Shown here in pieces: positions 35,001 through 47,297 of a stretch of DNA of 64,000 nt. Numbering within the stretch: position 1 is the stretch's first letter; the number at the start of each line of letters is the position of its first letter. The stretch is from assembly GCF_020509005.1 (NCBI RefSeq), contig NC_063016.1, forward strand, positions 3,224,001 to 3,288,000. The letters run 5' to 3'. This DNA is from Fulvia fulva. Its lineage: Eukaryota; Ascomycota; Dothideomycetes; Mycosphaerellales; Mycosphaerellaceae. Made by a program: the position numbers and the translations under genes. The notes under the pieces were generated by a model. That model had not been told where the DNA came from, made no database searches, and was given only the letters and a program-made list of their open reading frames with translations.

Positions 35001-36094
35001 TACCGAGTCTGCTACTAACAATTATATATTAGCTACTACTAGAGTATTACCCTTCTACGCTAATACCGGTCGTAACCTAGAATTCACGGATACTAGTATA
35101 ACCACCCCTATAAAGCTTATGCCCTATAAGTAACGACTCGATATAGAATCTACAAATGCGTTTGCTAAGCGTATAAACTAGATATACGTATATCTAAGGC
35201 AAGAAATTGTGTTAGCCTAAGTATTATAAGTAGATTTTATAAACGTATATCGCTAGCTACCTCCGAATTATAATATCGGCGACGAAGTTTATATTAACAC
35301 TACTAACTAGTCAATAATACGCCCGTCTAAGAAGCTCGACATTAAGAACGTAGGGCCGTACGAGATCACCGTAGTACTCCCGTATCAAAATGCTTACCGC
35401 ATTATAATACCCGATTAGTTAGGCAATCTCTATAACACTTTCTACGCCTCGCTCCTATAACTAGCTACTAATGACCCCGAACCTAGACAGATCCTAGCAC
35501 CGCCGCCTCTAATCGAGATTACCCGCGACGACGACGGCGAAACATCCGAAGAGTACTTCGTAGAGGACATACTCGATAGGAAATATTTCAAGCTAAAGGA
35601 AAGACTACTAAAACACTTACTACCGAAGCAAGACGAGTATAAGTACCTAGTAAAGTAGAAAGGATACTACGAGCCAAGCTAGGAGACACTAGAAGTATTA
35701 GTAGGAGCAGCCGCCTCTATTATAGACTTGTACTATAACTTTCCGACGAAGTCTATACCCGCCGACTTTAAGCCGCCGTACGACTAGGTACCTAATAAGG
35801 ACCGAGTTACTAGTATACTACGATCTTATACTAAGTCTAGGTAGTTACCTACGGAGAACGCGAGTACGTCTATACTAGTAGTTATACCGTAAACTAATAC
35901 ACCCGTAACGGCGTCTAAGCTATAAGTAAGGACGTTACGCCGCTCGATAAGACTTAATACGAGTACAAATATTAAGAGTTTAGAGGGTGCTTAAGCTAGA
36001 TAAGGTGGACTAGAGGATAATATAGTTTTCGTAGATGTACTACTATAGTAATAGAGCCGTCCGAGGACGAATAGCGATCTAAAGGGGGGGGTAC

Positions 36095-36244
36095 TGTTAC
36101 GGTTCACTACTACCGTAACGTCGCGCGCCTTAGCGCTTCCTTATATATCTCGCGCGCTTCGCGCTTCTCTTTCGTAGCCTTACTAAACAACGCTTATTTT
36201 ACGGCAACCCTATACTATCGTCTTATAGATCACTACCCGTAATA
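36095..36244 (+). repeat. Gypsy-2 3' LTR
   Basis: 150 bp, starting TGTTACGGTTCACT after the G-rich polypurine tract and ending CCCGTAATA. The bases GAATA that follow are the imperfect target duplication. Confidence 0.9.
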
Positions 36245-36249
36245 GAATA

Positions 36250-36607
36250 GGTATAGTATATATATATACGGAAGTCAGGACACGTAATAGGGAAGGAGGA
36301 AGGACTAATATAGTATACGAAGATATATAGTAGAACAGTATTTAGTACTAAAGGTATCTCTACTATCGGTATAGAGACTACGTCTCTTATACCTATATAG
36401 AGGGATATTGCTCTAGTCCTAGTTCTGTTTTACTACGCCTTATCGGTTTTACCTATGTCTTATCCTACGACGGTAGTTCCTCTAAGTCGCTCCTACTATT
36501 CGTACGGTGTTATAGTAGTATTACCGTACTATTGTCTCGACTAGCTTAGTGTATACTAAGTTAGTCTTAGTACCGTACGATATACCTACTAACCTATATT
36601 CGTAACA
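36250..36607 (-). repeat. Copia-B left LTR (main part)
   Basis: Together with the nine bases 28898-28906 (TGTTAAATA) this makes 367 bp, the same length as the right LTR. It ends ATTCGTAACA. Confidence 0.85.
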
Positions 36608-39600
36608 CTCCTACTTAGGTCGTAAGGTAAGGAACGATTATTCCTACTATACTAGCTATAGCTATCGTACGAAGGTCTAGAACTAGGGATCGGCTAGCGG
36701 TTTAGTTAAACTATCTACTACTATCTCCTTAGTATAGCAGTACTCTACTTTAATCTTCCTCTACTACTAGAGGTACCTAATATAGTTATAGGTAACATTA
36801 ATATACTTAGATCTTTCGTAGATATAGGCGTCCTTAACTAAGGTTAGAGCCGCCTAGTTATCCCCTATAAGGCGTACTAGTCTTAGTTCGTCGACGGTGC
36901 TCTTATCGGCTAGGACTATTAGTTAGAAAGAGCAGTCTCCTACTAGCCCCGGGTAGTTTATCTCTCGGAGGATAGCCGCTAGGAACTAGGATTATTTTGC
37001 GGCGGCGTTTATCGCTATAAACTCTACCTCTATAGTAGAGGTTACTATAGACTTTTGCTTCTTACTTATCTAGGATATAGGCGTACCGTATACTAGCTAG
37101 ATATGTCCTAGAATTAAGACCCTGTCTACTCGATCTATCGCGTAGTCGGAGTCTAAGTATCCGGTTAGGGCACCGCTACTACGTCTAAACATTAACCCTA
37201 GGTCGGGGAACGACCTTAGGTATCTCGAGACCTTCTTTAGTACTTTTATATACCGCTTTATTAGATCCGCGACATATGTACTAGTTCTCCCGAGTAGGAA
37301 GGCTAGGTCCGGTCTCGTTATAGTTATTAGCTATATCTAGGTCCTATTATTGCTCTAGTAGTTATCCTTACTACATCTCTCGTCGTTCGGGGCTATAGGA
37401 CGGAGATCATCGTAACTATCTATTAGCGAGAGTGTTAGGCTTGCCTTTTCTTTTGCTATATCTATTTTAGTAAGGGCCTTACGGATATAATAGCCCTAGT
37501 CGAGTTTTAGGGTACCGTTACGCCTATCGCGAGTAATCTTTAGTCCTAGTAGTTTCTCCGGTTCCCGGAGATCCTTAATCTTAAAGTATTACGCGAACTA
37601 CTTCTTAAACTATTAGATGTCGGCTAACCTTAGTACTATAATAGGTATGTCGTCTATATAGATAAGTATTATAACTAATGTCTCTCTTAGTATAAGTTAG
37701 GAGATATAGGTCTACCTCGGACTAGTAGAATCCTATTTTAACTAACGTAGCGACATAGAGCTTGTTCTCGTCTCTAGCTACCTACTTTAGGCCGTAGAGA
37801 CTCCGGAGTACCTTAAGGACCGTGTTCGGTAGGGTTTTGACTCCTAGTAGGGGTTTTATATAGATGTCTTCGGCTAGGTAGCTTTAGGTAAACGTATTGT
37901 TAACGTCGACCTAGTATATCTCGAGATCCCGCTCGTAAACTACTACTATAAAGACCCTTAGGGTGTTATAGCGTACTATAGGTACGAATGTCTCTTTAAA
38001 GTTAACGCCGAATTTCTATAAAAACCCTCTTACGATAAGTCTTGCCTTGAACTTTTCGATTGCTCCGCTAATAAGTCTCTTTACGTTAAAGACCTACTTA
38101 GAGGTAACTATATTCGTCCCCCTTAGAGCGATAGCCGTTTCCTAGGTATTATTACTTAATAACGAGAGGAGCTTAGTATCGATAGCGTCCTTCTATAAGT
38201 AGCCCTATTTAGGATCCCCTACCGTAGCCTTATATATCTTCGGGATAGGTACTTCCTATTAGTAGGCGATACCGGGTCCGAATGTAGTAAAGGCGTATTC
38301 TTAGACTTCGTCGAATAGTTTCTCTACCGTAGTTATAAATATACGTTCGTAGATATCGGTAAGTCTATTATTTACCTATAGTAGTTAGTAGAACAAAGCT
38401 ATTATAGCTATGTAGTGCTTAGCCTTATAGTCCTAGTCCTAGCCGTAGTTATCGTTAGGATCCCTAGTCCTTTTCCTCCGGACGATTAGTTCCGGTAGCT
38501 CCGGGGTTTCCTCGATCTTCTTATAGTCCGCGATATTATCTAGTCTACCGGGAAGTTGGATATAGAGCGGTCTTAAGACAGTTAGTCCTTTGTCCTTAGC
38601 CGTAGCGGGTTCGGTCTCTACGTAGGGAGCGGGGATTAGCTAGGTCGGTTCTTCTATAGAGGACTCGGCTACTTTAGTAGTAGAAAGTTAGGGTATTTTA
38701 TACCCTATCTCGCTTACGTTACTCTCGTTAGGCCTAGGTATTGTACTACCTAAGGATCGTGAGATTGCTATCGGGGTATACGCTAGTCGCTAAACTAGTA
38801 GTGGTCGCGAGACCGCCGGTAGTCGACCGACTAGCCTTTGTTCGGGTGCCTTACTAGGTTAGTTCGTAAAGGAGACACCTAAATCTAGATCTGCCCCCTT
38901 CTCGTTTTTTAAACTAATCTACTTAGCTATACTACCTAATAGCTCGTATATCTAGCTCCTAGAACAACTATTACTTAGTCGATTAACCGTATCTAACGAA
39001 AATAGCTTCCTTACCCCGGTTTATTAACTTATCCTATCGTAGCCCTTTTAGATATAATTTTGGTTCTACGTAAACTACTACCCTATAACCCTATACCCTT
39101 AGGTGATCTACCGTCGGTACTTTGCTAGTAAATGCTTCTTCCGGCGAAAGTTAGATACCGTTAAGTAACGGTCCGTTCGGTAGTAGGTTACGTATAACCG
39201 CCTATACCTCTAGCGCTTTAGGCTAGAATTCTACCGGTATCCCCGATTCCTCGAGTATTACGCGGATCGCGTTCTCCGATGCCTAGATTGACCTTTCTAC
39301 TACTCCGTTTTATATAGAGTTATAAGTATCCGTCGTATCGTATTAAACCCCCGATTCTTTCTCCTATTCTTTTAGAACTATTAGTAGCTTAGGTGCATTG
39401 TTACTCTATACTACTCTGACGTAGCATTTCGATACTTTCTCTATAGTTAGCCGCTATTGTCGTAGTGCTTACGGTGCGTCGGATTTGTTCTTAAGCGGGA
39501 TCACCTACTTCTTTCTTAAGAAGTTATCTACGGTCTCTAGCTAGTATTTAAAACCTAGCCTAGATATCGCATTTTCGAAGGGTCCGTAGATATCGATAGA

Positions 39601-42485
39601 TATAAGCGCAAGTCTTTCGTTCTTTCGTTCTACGATATTGCCTTTAAACTTCCGTATATTCGCGATAGAGTATACCTTATAGTTATACTCGTCCGGGATA
39701 GGAATCGGGTCCTTCTTATTACTTACCCTATAGACGTTCCGGAGCAATCCTTTACCTAGGTGTACGAATCTTCTATACTAAAGCTCCTACTAATCCTCGG
39801 TAGTTACCGCGGCTAGAGCTTCCTCGTATAGTACCTCCGGTAGTCTATAATCTACCTAGTTTAGGGAGTCGAATATCGAAGATACTACCGGTACCTCCCC
39901 TCGTAGTACTATTTATACAATAGGCTTTCCGCTCTTATACTTAAGTATAAAGTTTAGAGGTTCGACATCGAATTGCTTACTAAACTACCTCTATAAAACT
40001 AGATTAACTCCGAGATTAGGAACAAACAAGACTTTCTCTAGCGTAATTTATTTCCCTATTAGGCCTCCTATAGTTACTGTTCCTTTATAGAATGTATCTA
40101 GGTACCCCCTACCGACTTTAATTACTTTCCTTCTCGCTAGTATCCTAAGCGATCTAAATAGAGACTTATTATTAGTTATATATAAGGAGGTATAGGAGTC
40201 TAGTAACTATTCGGAGGCGGGAAACTTGCCTTTTACTTCGGTAGTAGAATAGGCGACTTCGTCGTCGTATATTTCCTCGGTATCGCTTTCTCGTAAGGTA
40301 TAGGCTCGTATCGCCTTTACCTTTGTCTTATTGTCGGATTAGCTTCTCCTATCCTTCTACTGTTTCTTAGACTTCTTAAGGGCGTTTTAGGCCTTCTCTA
40401 GATCCCGGACTAGCTCTTCGTAGGACTTCTTTTCCGGTTACTTCTAGGTGTTTTTCTTTTTAATAAACTCTTTTACGGAATCTAGTTCCGGGCACGATAT
40501 AACTAGGTAGTTACTATCGTAGATAAAGTAGCCGCTCTTGCCCCCTTACCTCTAGGAGTATAGAGCGGTCTTGCCCTTACTCTCTTAGATCCGTAATTCG
40601 TAAGATTTAAGTAAGGTTATAGCGGATTCCTAGCCTAGGTTTAGCTAGGCTAGGATAGTGTCCCTAGTACTAGCGTAGACGTCCGGGAGGCTACTTAGTA
40701 GGTGCTTAAACCTCCGCATAGGGTCCTTATAGTAGGTCTCTTTACTATCTATTTCGGCAATCTATATAGATAGGTTACCTAGATATATCTACCCTTATCT
40801 AATTGTCTAATCGTCCGGTAGCTTAAACGATACTAGCTGTTTTATGAGTGCTACTACGTGTGCCTTATAGACCTTACTATACTTCTTCTATAGAAGTTTC
40901 TAGATCTCTTTCGTATCTCGTATATCTAAGATTTCTTAGTTATCCTCCTTAGACAGATATAGATAGATAGATTTGTCATTCCCCTGTTCTAGGACCCTAT
41001 CCGGCCTATGCAGGTATATATCTATTGTTATGTACAAAGGGAAACCCGAATAGGTGAAAACCCTTCCCGCCCCCGACTACTCCTTATCTAGTTTAGCTTT
41101 CCCTCTGAACGTACGTAGTCCATGTCACTACCCCGTTAGCCCCCGCTCCTAGCCGGTCTCGTCGCGCTGCGTCGTGTCCTCTCTTCCTACACTGTTCCTA
41201 CTAGGCGGTACTGTTCTAGCCAGCCCTTCTCTAGTATCCAGTTCGTAATGCGCCGTAGGTCCTCAGCGTTATTAAGAAGTGCCCCAATCGTCCGGTTCCT
41301 CGCCTTTGCCATCCACTCCCCCCTTCCTAGCGACCACCTCGGACAGACGAGGAGTGCGTGCCGTACGTTCTAGGAGCGATAGCCGCAGGGGCAGCTAGTA
41401 TTCGTGTATCCTAGAACCTTCCTCTATGATAGGTACCCCTAGAGGCCGATGTGTTCGCTTCGCAGTTGGGTTGCTATGCTACTCTGTGCCCTCGTAAGGC
41501 GGTAGTAGATAAGCTTCGGGGGGTGCTTGACCGCGGATTTTGTAGCTGACCATTCCTTAGGTTGTCCCGCTGGCTAAGGGCGTCCACTATGCCCTACAAC
41601 CTGGTTGTTCCACCTCTCTTTCTATAGTTGCTCTACAAACGATTTCTCACCTTCCTATTGTGTTGCTAGCTGTTCGTCCCTTGCCCGGTAGTTCGGCTCG
41701 TTTCCGGGTCGAATGCCCCTATACGCTAGTACTGATTCGCGGGCCCTTACGACTACACTGGCGATGACCTTCTGTACTAGGTACTGTGCCGACTTGCCTA
41801 AGTAGGAGGTCCGTAGTCCCTGGATGTATAGGTCGATCGGCGGTATAGCGGTCTCGTACTTAAGCATCCTCGTTAGTGTCGACTTATATGCCCCGGTGAC
41901 CTTCCTTAGGCATTGGTTTTGGATCTTCGCTAGCGGCGCGACGAGTCCCTTCGATAGGCAGGCCCTCTCGCCTAAGGACCACACTTGGCTACTATAGGTA
42001 AGGACTGGCCGTACAATAGCCGTATATAGAAGTCGTGACTGCCGGAAGTCCGCCCCCTATATAGACGCAGTGAGCCTCTGGCATGATGCTATATTCTGTT
42101 CAGCTTTCCGTAATATTGCCTATACGTGCTTCCTCTACCGTAGCACCGGGTCCACCTATAGTCCGAGGATCCTGAGCTGATTTGCCGGGTTAGTCGTGTG
42201 CCCCTATATCTGGATAGAAGCTTGCATATTGTGGAACCGTGGCCGGCGCGTAAAGTGTATCAGATTGTACTTTTCTAGGGCAAACCGAGCCCCGTGCCTC
42301 CTAGCCCAGTCCTCGCAGATCTTGTGCTTCTCTTCTAGTAGCCTACAGTTCTCCTTAGTCGAGGAAGACCACGCTAGGATGTTTGTGTCGTCTACGAAGC
42401 CGCTCGTAGCGGTGTTCTGGGATTCTAGGGCTGGGAGTAGCGTCGCTATAAAGAAGAGGAACAGAATAGGTACTAGCGTTAAGCC

Positions 42486-43469
42486 TTACGGGATTCCAGT
42501 ATGGACTACTTGAAATGGGCTTCTGTACTGGCCGACTAGGATCGACGTACTACGGTTTTGGAGGTAGGACCGTACGAAGTTGACAAGCCACTTAGGGAGT
42601 CCTTTCGACCTTAGGATGTAGAGTAGCCGCGGGTGTGACACGTAGTCGAAGGCTCCCGATATGTCTAGGCTAAGTAAGGAAGCCACCTTGTCCCTATTCT
42701 TATACCAGATGGCCTTTACCTGAGAGGTGATAAGTTCCATCGCGGATAGCGTCGATCGCTGTGGGCGCGCACCCATCTGGGTGTCCGGGAGTAGGGAGTG
42801 TTCCTCTGCCGCCTCGGAGAGTCTCGTTGCAACCAGCTTCTCAAGCGCCTTCCCAAGAGTGTTAAGGAGCGCAATTGGGCGGTACGACTTCACCTGCGTA
42901 TAGTCTTCCTTCTGCGGCTTGCGTAGGACCACTGTCGTCCATTGTTTAAAAGCTATCGGGTGGTATCCGGTCTGTAGGCAGGCGTTAAAGATCGCTGCAA
43001 CTGCTGGGGCTAGTTGATCTCTACACTTCTTTAGTAGCTCGTTTGGGATCCCATCCGGCCCCGGGGCTTTCTTCGCCGGCAACTTCCTCAGCACAGCGGT
43101 AACTTCTCCCTCGGACACCTCCTGTTGGACCGCGATGCTAGGGGCTAGGGGAGTAGAGCTGTTTATGTCGCTTAGATCAGCCTCGACTGGGGGTGGGAAG
43201 AACTTGCTAGCCAGTAGACGCGCCTTGGCCTCGGGGTCGCTAACCGGGCCACTAGGCGATTGTAGCGCTGGGATAGAGAAGGAGGGGCCCTGTGTAGGGT
43301 CCTGTCGGGCCCATTTCGCTAGCTTCCACATCCTCTCTGGCTTGCCGGCGATTTCTTCCACTGTGGCCCTCCAGCCGACTGCTTTCTCCCTCCGTATTAT
43401 GGCTTTCTTCTGTTGGCATGCCTCCCTGTATACGTTCCAGGCCTCCTCGCTATGGCTGCTCGTCCACAC
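42486..43469 (-). CDS. Reverse transcriptase segment of LINE-2 ORF2 (uninterrupted 327 codons)
   Basis: This is the longest intact stretch of transposon coding sequence in the window. It spans the linker and RT blocks 0-4, including the first catalytic Asp in SLDISGAFDY. It ends at a TAA where the family has Gln in GIPQG. Beyond that stop the same frame continues with LVPILFLFF and, near 42370-42400, the FVDDTNIL catalytic block. The change fits CAA to TAA. It is part of a retroelement, not a host gene; an in-frame start at 43469 is only the first Met after an earlier interruption. Confidence 0.75.
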   Translation of the reverse strand: MWTSSHSEEAWNVYREACQQKKAIIRREKAVGWRATVEEIAGKPERMWKLAKWARQDPTQGPSFSIPALQSPSGPVSDPEAKARLLASKFFPPPVEADLSDINSSTPLAPSIAVQQEVSEGEVTAVLRKLPAKKAPGPDGIPNELLKKCRDQLAPAVAAIFNACLQTGYHPIAFKQWTTVVLRKPQKEDYTQVKSYRPIALLNTLGKALEKLVATRLSEAAEEHSLLPDTQMGARPQRSTLSAMELITSQVKAIWYKNRDKVASLLSLDISGAFDYVSHPRLLYILRSKGLPKWLVNFVRSYLQNRSTSILVGQYRSPFQVVHTGIP

Positions 43470-44044
43470 CCGGCGGGCTCTCCTTGCTTCTCTTACTACC
43501 GCAGTGCACTCCGGCGTCCAGTATGGTTTGGACCATGTCGTTGGTTAGGCAAGCGGAACGTGAAGTGAGGTCGCTTTTCTTATTTCGTCTGTCAACCCCT
43601 GGACTGCTTCGTCTATCTCGTCTTTACTATTGTATTGCTGCTGCGCGATCTGGACTAGCCTCTTGGAGTCATCGAGGTACGCCTAGATGTTGGCCTAGTG
43701 GGCCTTTCCCCAGTTTGGCTTAGGGGTTCCCGCTGGTGTGCGTTGTATCTGTGTCGCAATAGAGGTCCTGACTGGCATGTGGTCTGACGACGCCTCGAGT
43801 TCATGTTCGATCCCACAGTAGGTTACCGTGTAGTAGTGGCTATCTGAGATCTAGGAGAGGTCGATCGTGCCTTGGAGTCCCCCTCTCTTCCAGGTGCCCA
43901 GGTCCTTCGGGCAAGGAAGGAATCGTATTTAGCAAGCTAGCTACGAGATAAGGTGACAAGTCTTAACCGCGCTTTCCCACTCATCTAGCACCACCGTGTA
44001 GCCTCGTTTCGAGAGGTTAGCCCGGAGCAAAAGCTTCCCTCTAC

Positions 44045-44989
44045 GCCCTCCCTCCCTGTTTGCTCCTTAAGCCAATATCCACCTCTATAGGCCTAAGCCC
44101 TTTAGTGCTCTCTATTGACCGACATGCGCATCCGTCCTCTCGGGCTGTACAGACAGTGTTAGCCGTCGCTGCCAGTGTATACTACGCCCCAGGTTTTGAC
44201 GCCCTTCGCGTTACCGCAGCCTATCTCTAGAAAGCGGCCGTCTATGCCTCGCAGGTTTGCTCGGGGCACACACTACGCCGGGTAGCGTACTCCTTGCGTT
44301 TCCACCTACTAACCAATATGAAGTTCCTTATTACCCTGCCCTCGATCCTCCCCGATCACAGAACTAATCCACTTGCATTATACGTCTTTTCCCCGTCCTA
44401 ACAGCCGTCTTTTCCTTGCTTAGGCTATCGTCTTTTCCTCGTCGCAATCTACTATGTCAGACTAGGTGCGTTGTGTAGCGGGACAGGCAGTGCCTTAGGC
44501 AAAACCCTCGTTCCTATACCGGGTGTTCAACAGGCCCTTATAGGCTTCGTCGCGTGTCCACCTACCCACCGCATTGCCCGCTGGCAAACACTAGATTGTT
44601 TCGTAGTCCGCTCGACGCCGTTGCATAGTCCGCTTAGTTGTTGTTCTATAGTCCGCTCGTCTAATGTTCGTCGCTTAGCCCGCTCGGTTTACGGTCTCCG
44701 GAGGTGAAAATTCTACACTCATACCAGAGGTGTCCTGTCGAGCGTATAGGCCACGGTTCCGCGCCCTTCTTACACGTAGAAAGAAGAGGGACTCGCTCCC
44801 GACACGAGTACACGCTCGTCGGATAGTTTTTATACCCGTTTTGCTAGTAGTCCTCTGTTCGCCGCGGCTTCGCCTACGCTACGCGCCCGTCGCGCCCACG
44901 ACGCTCCAGCGTGAGAATACTTGGCTCTCTCGTAGCTAGACGAGAGGTTCGTAGCCGACACCACGTACAGGTGATTCTCGTCGTCGACC
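44045..44989. other. Unassigned 5' part of LINE-2 with repeated CCGCTC motifs
   Basis: CA/TG-containing sequence that does not read as the N-terminal endonuclease on either strand. It holds four copies of TAG(T/C)CCGCT(C/T) starting at 44604, 44626, 44649 and 44676 (spacing 22, 23 and 27). It may be a 5' UTR or a foreign piece fused to LINE-2. The same core occurs in the Fot1 terminal repeats as CCGCTC. Confidence 0.4.
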
Positions 44990-45425
44990 AGACAAATATA
45001 CTAAGATAGTATATCTCGCTATACCGTTCGCCTTCGAAGTAATCTTAGGCGTAACGGATTCTAGGAGATTAGCTAACGAGTCGTCGATAACCTAGAATAC
45101 CTCCCGGCTTTCGAGATAGTCTCGTAGTATAACGAACTAGCGCTTCTAGTTCTTACGAGTAAGGGTAGGGCCGACCTTCCGGGGGCCCTCGTAACTCGTT
45201 AAGTCTTCTATAGCGAAGGTAGCCTTAGATATATAGTAAGCTCTACTTAACTATAGTAGTTAAAATAAGCTTAGACTCCCCGAGTCTATTAGTAGCGTTC
45301 CGTATAGGAGACTTCCCGAGTCTATTAGTACGTTACCGTACGGATTCCGGGTATAGGGTATAATACTCTACGTCGTACTTCCTTAGTATATCGATGTCCT
45401 ATTAAGTAAACCCGGGCTTATAACC

Positions 45426-45792
45426 TATTAAATAGGTATAGTGTGTATATATACGGAAGTTAGGACACGTAATAGGAAAGGAGGAAGGACTAATATAGTA
45501 TACAAAGGTATATAGTAGAATAGTATTTAGTACTAAAGGTGTCTCTACTATCGGTATAGAGACTACGTCTCTTATACCTATATAGAGGGATATTGCTCTA
45601 GTCCTAGTTCTGTTTTACTACGCCTTATCGGTTTTACCTATATCTTATCCTACGACGGCAGTTCCTCTAAGTCGCTCCTACTATTCGTACGGTATTATAG
45701 TAGTATTACCGTACTATTGTCTCGACTAGCTTAGTATATACTAAGTTAGTCTTAGTACCGTACGACATGCCTACTGACCTATATTCGTAACA
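45426..45792 (-). repeat. Copia-B right LTR
   Basis: 367 bp, starting TATTAAATAGG (RIP-changed TGTTAAATAGG) and ending ATTCGTAACA. It is followed by the AAAAG duplication and then Copia-A sequence. Confidence 0.88.
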
Positions 45793-47113
45793 AAAAGCAT
45801 TATTTATATCTACTAGGTGTATCTCGAGATCTCTCTTATATACTACCACTATAAATACTCGGAGAGTATTATGTCTAATAGTAGGTATAAAGGTCTCTTC
45901 GAAGTCAACCCTATATTTCTATAAAAACCCTCTTATAACTAGTCTTGCCTTAAACTTCTTAATAGCTCTACTAATTATTCTTTTCACATTAAAGACCTAC
46001 CTAGAAGTAATTAGATTCGTACCCTTTGGCGGTATAACTACTTCCTAGGTATTATTGCTTACTAAGGCAATAAGTTCGTTCTCGATTGCCTCTTTCTATA
46101 TATGTCCCTATTCGGGGTCTCCTACGGCTACCTTATAGGACTTTGGGATTAGCACTTCCTACTAATAGGCTATGGCCTACCTAATAGTAGCCAATGTATG
46201 TTCTTCTACGTCGTTCAGAATCTCCTCTACCTAGCTTATTATAGGGTCTAGATAGAACATCTAGGCAATAAGAGCCTTATAGTGTTTAGCCTTATACTCT
46301 TTAGAGTTATTATCTCCGTCCCCCCTTAACCTCTTAAGCCCTATAACCTAAGGTGGCGCTAGGTGTCCGGATAGGTCGAACTGAACAATATCTTCTTTTT
46401 CTTTTATTAGAGTACCCTAATCTCTAAACTTCTAGTATTCCCTAGTGTCCTTTAGGGGAGGGTAAAGTTGTATAAATAGCGGTTATTATAGTGTTAATAA
46501 CTTAGGTAGGTTCTGTATAGATCCACCGCTATCGGCCTTCGATAGGATTAAAACCGCCTTAATATTTTCTCCTAGCCTTCGTAACGGTATCTCGAATAAT
46601 CCCCTATCGGAAAATTTCGCCCTAAAGGGCTTCCTCCTATTAGGATTACGCTATAGCGCTCGACTCGGCTAGTTAGTAAAGGTGATACCAAGATCTATAT
46701 CTCCCCCCTTCTTATTCTTAAACTAGTCGACGTGACTATACGCTTTTATAGCTTTTATGTCGGGATCCTAGAACAGCTTTTGTTTTATAGTGTTTTCTAA
46801 GTAGCCTATAAACACGGCTTCTTTCCCTCGGTTTATTAACTTGTCTCTTCTTAAGCCTTAAGGTTAGGCTCTTAGGTCTATATATACTATAGCTTTACAT
46901 CCCTAGACGCGGAAATAGTCGACTAACGGTACTTAGCTAGTAAAGGCTTCTTCTAGTAAAAGAGCAATACTATTAATAATCGGACTATTAGGTAGTCTAT
47001 TTCTAATTATAGTCTGTGCTTATAAAGCTTCTAGCTAGAACTTAACTAGTATACTAGAGTCTTTAAGCATAGCCCGGACTGTGTTCTTAGAGGCTTAAAT
47101 TGACCTTTCTATA

Positions 47114-47297
47114 TATTACGGGTAGCCCGCGACCCCCTACTATAGCTACGTCGGCCCGGCTAAACCGCGGACCTTCCGTATCGGGTTAGCGCGGCTTAGC
47201 TTTACTTTATAACTTCGCCGCGCCTCGCGCTCCTCTTTCGTAGCTTCGTAGAATAACAACTATCTCGTTCGGACCCTATAATACGCGCGCCCTTATA
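47114..47297 (+). repeat. Gypsy-3 5' LTR
   Basis: 184 bp, TATTACGGGTAGCCC (RIP-changed from TGTCACGGG) to CGCGCCCTTATA. It matches the 3' LTR apart from transitions. Confidence 0.9.

Larger units (their letters stand above)
28907..36244 (+). mobile_element. Gypsy-2: full-length chromodomain Ty3/Gypsy element, RIP-inactivated
   Basis: 7338 bp with 150-bp LTRs (28907-29056, 36095-36244), inserted nine bases inside the Copia-B left LTR. The target duplication is AAATA/GAATA, one mismatch. A polypurine tract AAAGGGGGGGG (36081-36091) precedes the 3' LTR. Plus-strand order: gag, best preserved at 31007-31240 (YDLLAKTNYRLLEGKLNYKY), protease region, and RT about 32820-33300 ([40 protein letters not shown]). 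RNase H and integrase follow, then a chromodomain-like tail near 35550-35760 (VEDILDRKYFKLKER, then a WEPS-type block). Chromodomains in this clade guide integration to marked chromatin. Stops throughout. Confidence 0.9.
40960..44989 (-). mobile_element. LINE-2: Tad1-type LINE, young and weakly RIP-mutated, inserted in Copia-B gag
   Basis: The minus-strand ORF2 is readable. Endonuclease C-terminus about 43760-44040 (GTIDLSxISDSHYYTVTYCG, ASSDHMPV). Linker WTPECTAVVREARRARR. Reverse transcriptase 43469-42330: KKAPGPDGIPNELLKK, SYRPIALLNTLGKALEKL, MGARPQRSTLSAMELI, SLDISGAFDYVSHPRLL, then GIP-stop-GL and the catalytic FVDDTNIL. Tad1-type C-terminal region 41984-41655 (AKIQNQCLRKVTGAYKST, ETAIPPIDLYIQGL). 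The 3' UTR aligns with that of LINE-1 and ends in (GATA)n. It is flanked by AGACAGATATA (40949-40959) and AGACAAATATA (44990-45000), an 11-bp duplication with one mismatch. No ORF1 is seen, so it is 5'-incomplete. A few TAA/TAG changes kill it. Confidence 0.85.
28898..45792 (-). mobile_element. Copia-B: Ty1/Copia retrotransposon inserted in Copia-A
   Basis: AAAAG duplication (28893-28897, 45793-45797) and 367-bp LTRs. The left LTR is split: 28898-28906 plus 36250-36607, interrupted by Gypsy-2; the right LTR is 45426-45792. Minus-strand content from right to left: gag start 45000-45400, LINE-2 insertion, and the rest of gag 40430-40950 (LSKEDNQEILDIRDTKEI, as in the UBN2-type gag). Then come protease and pre-integrase 39540-40400, integrase near 39550-39650 (ERKNERLALISIDIYGPFEN), RT 37600-38300 with YIDDIPII, and RNase H near 37000-37090 (ISKKQKSIVTS). 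RIP-mutated. It is the same superfamily as Copia-A but clearly diverged. Confidence 0.85.
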
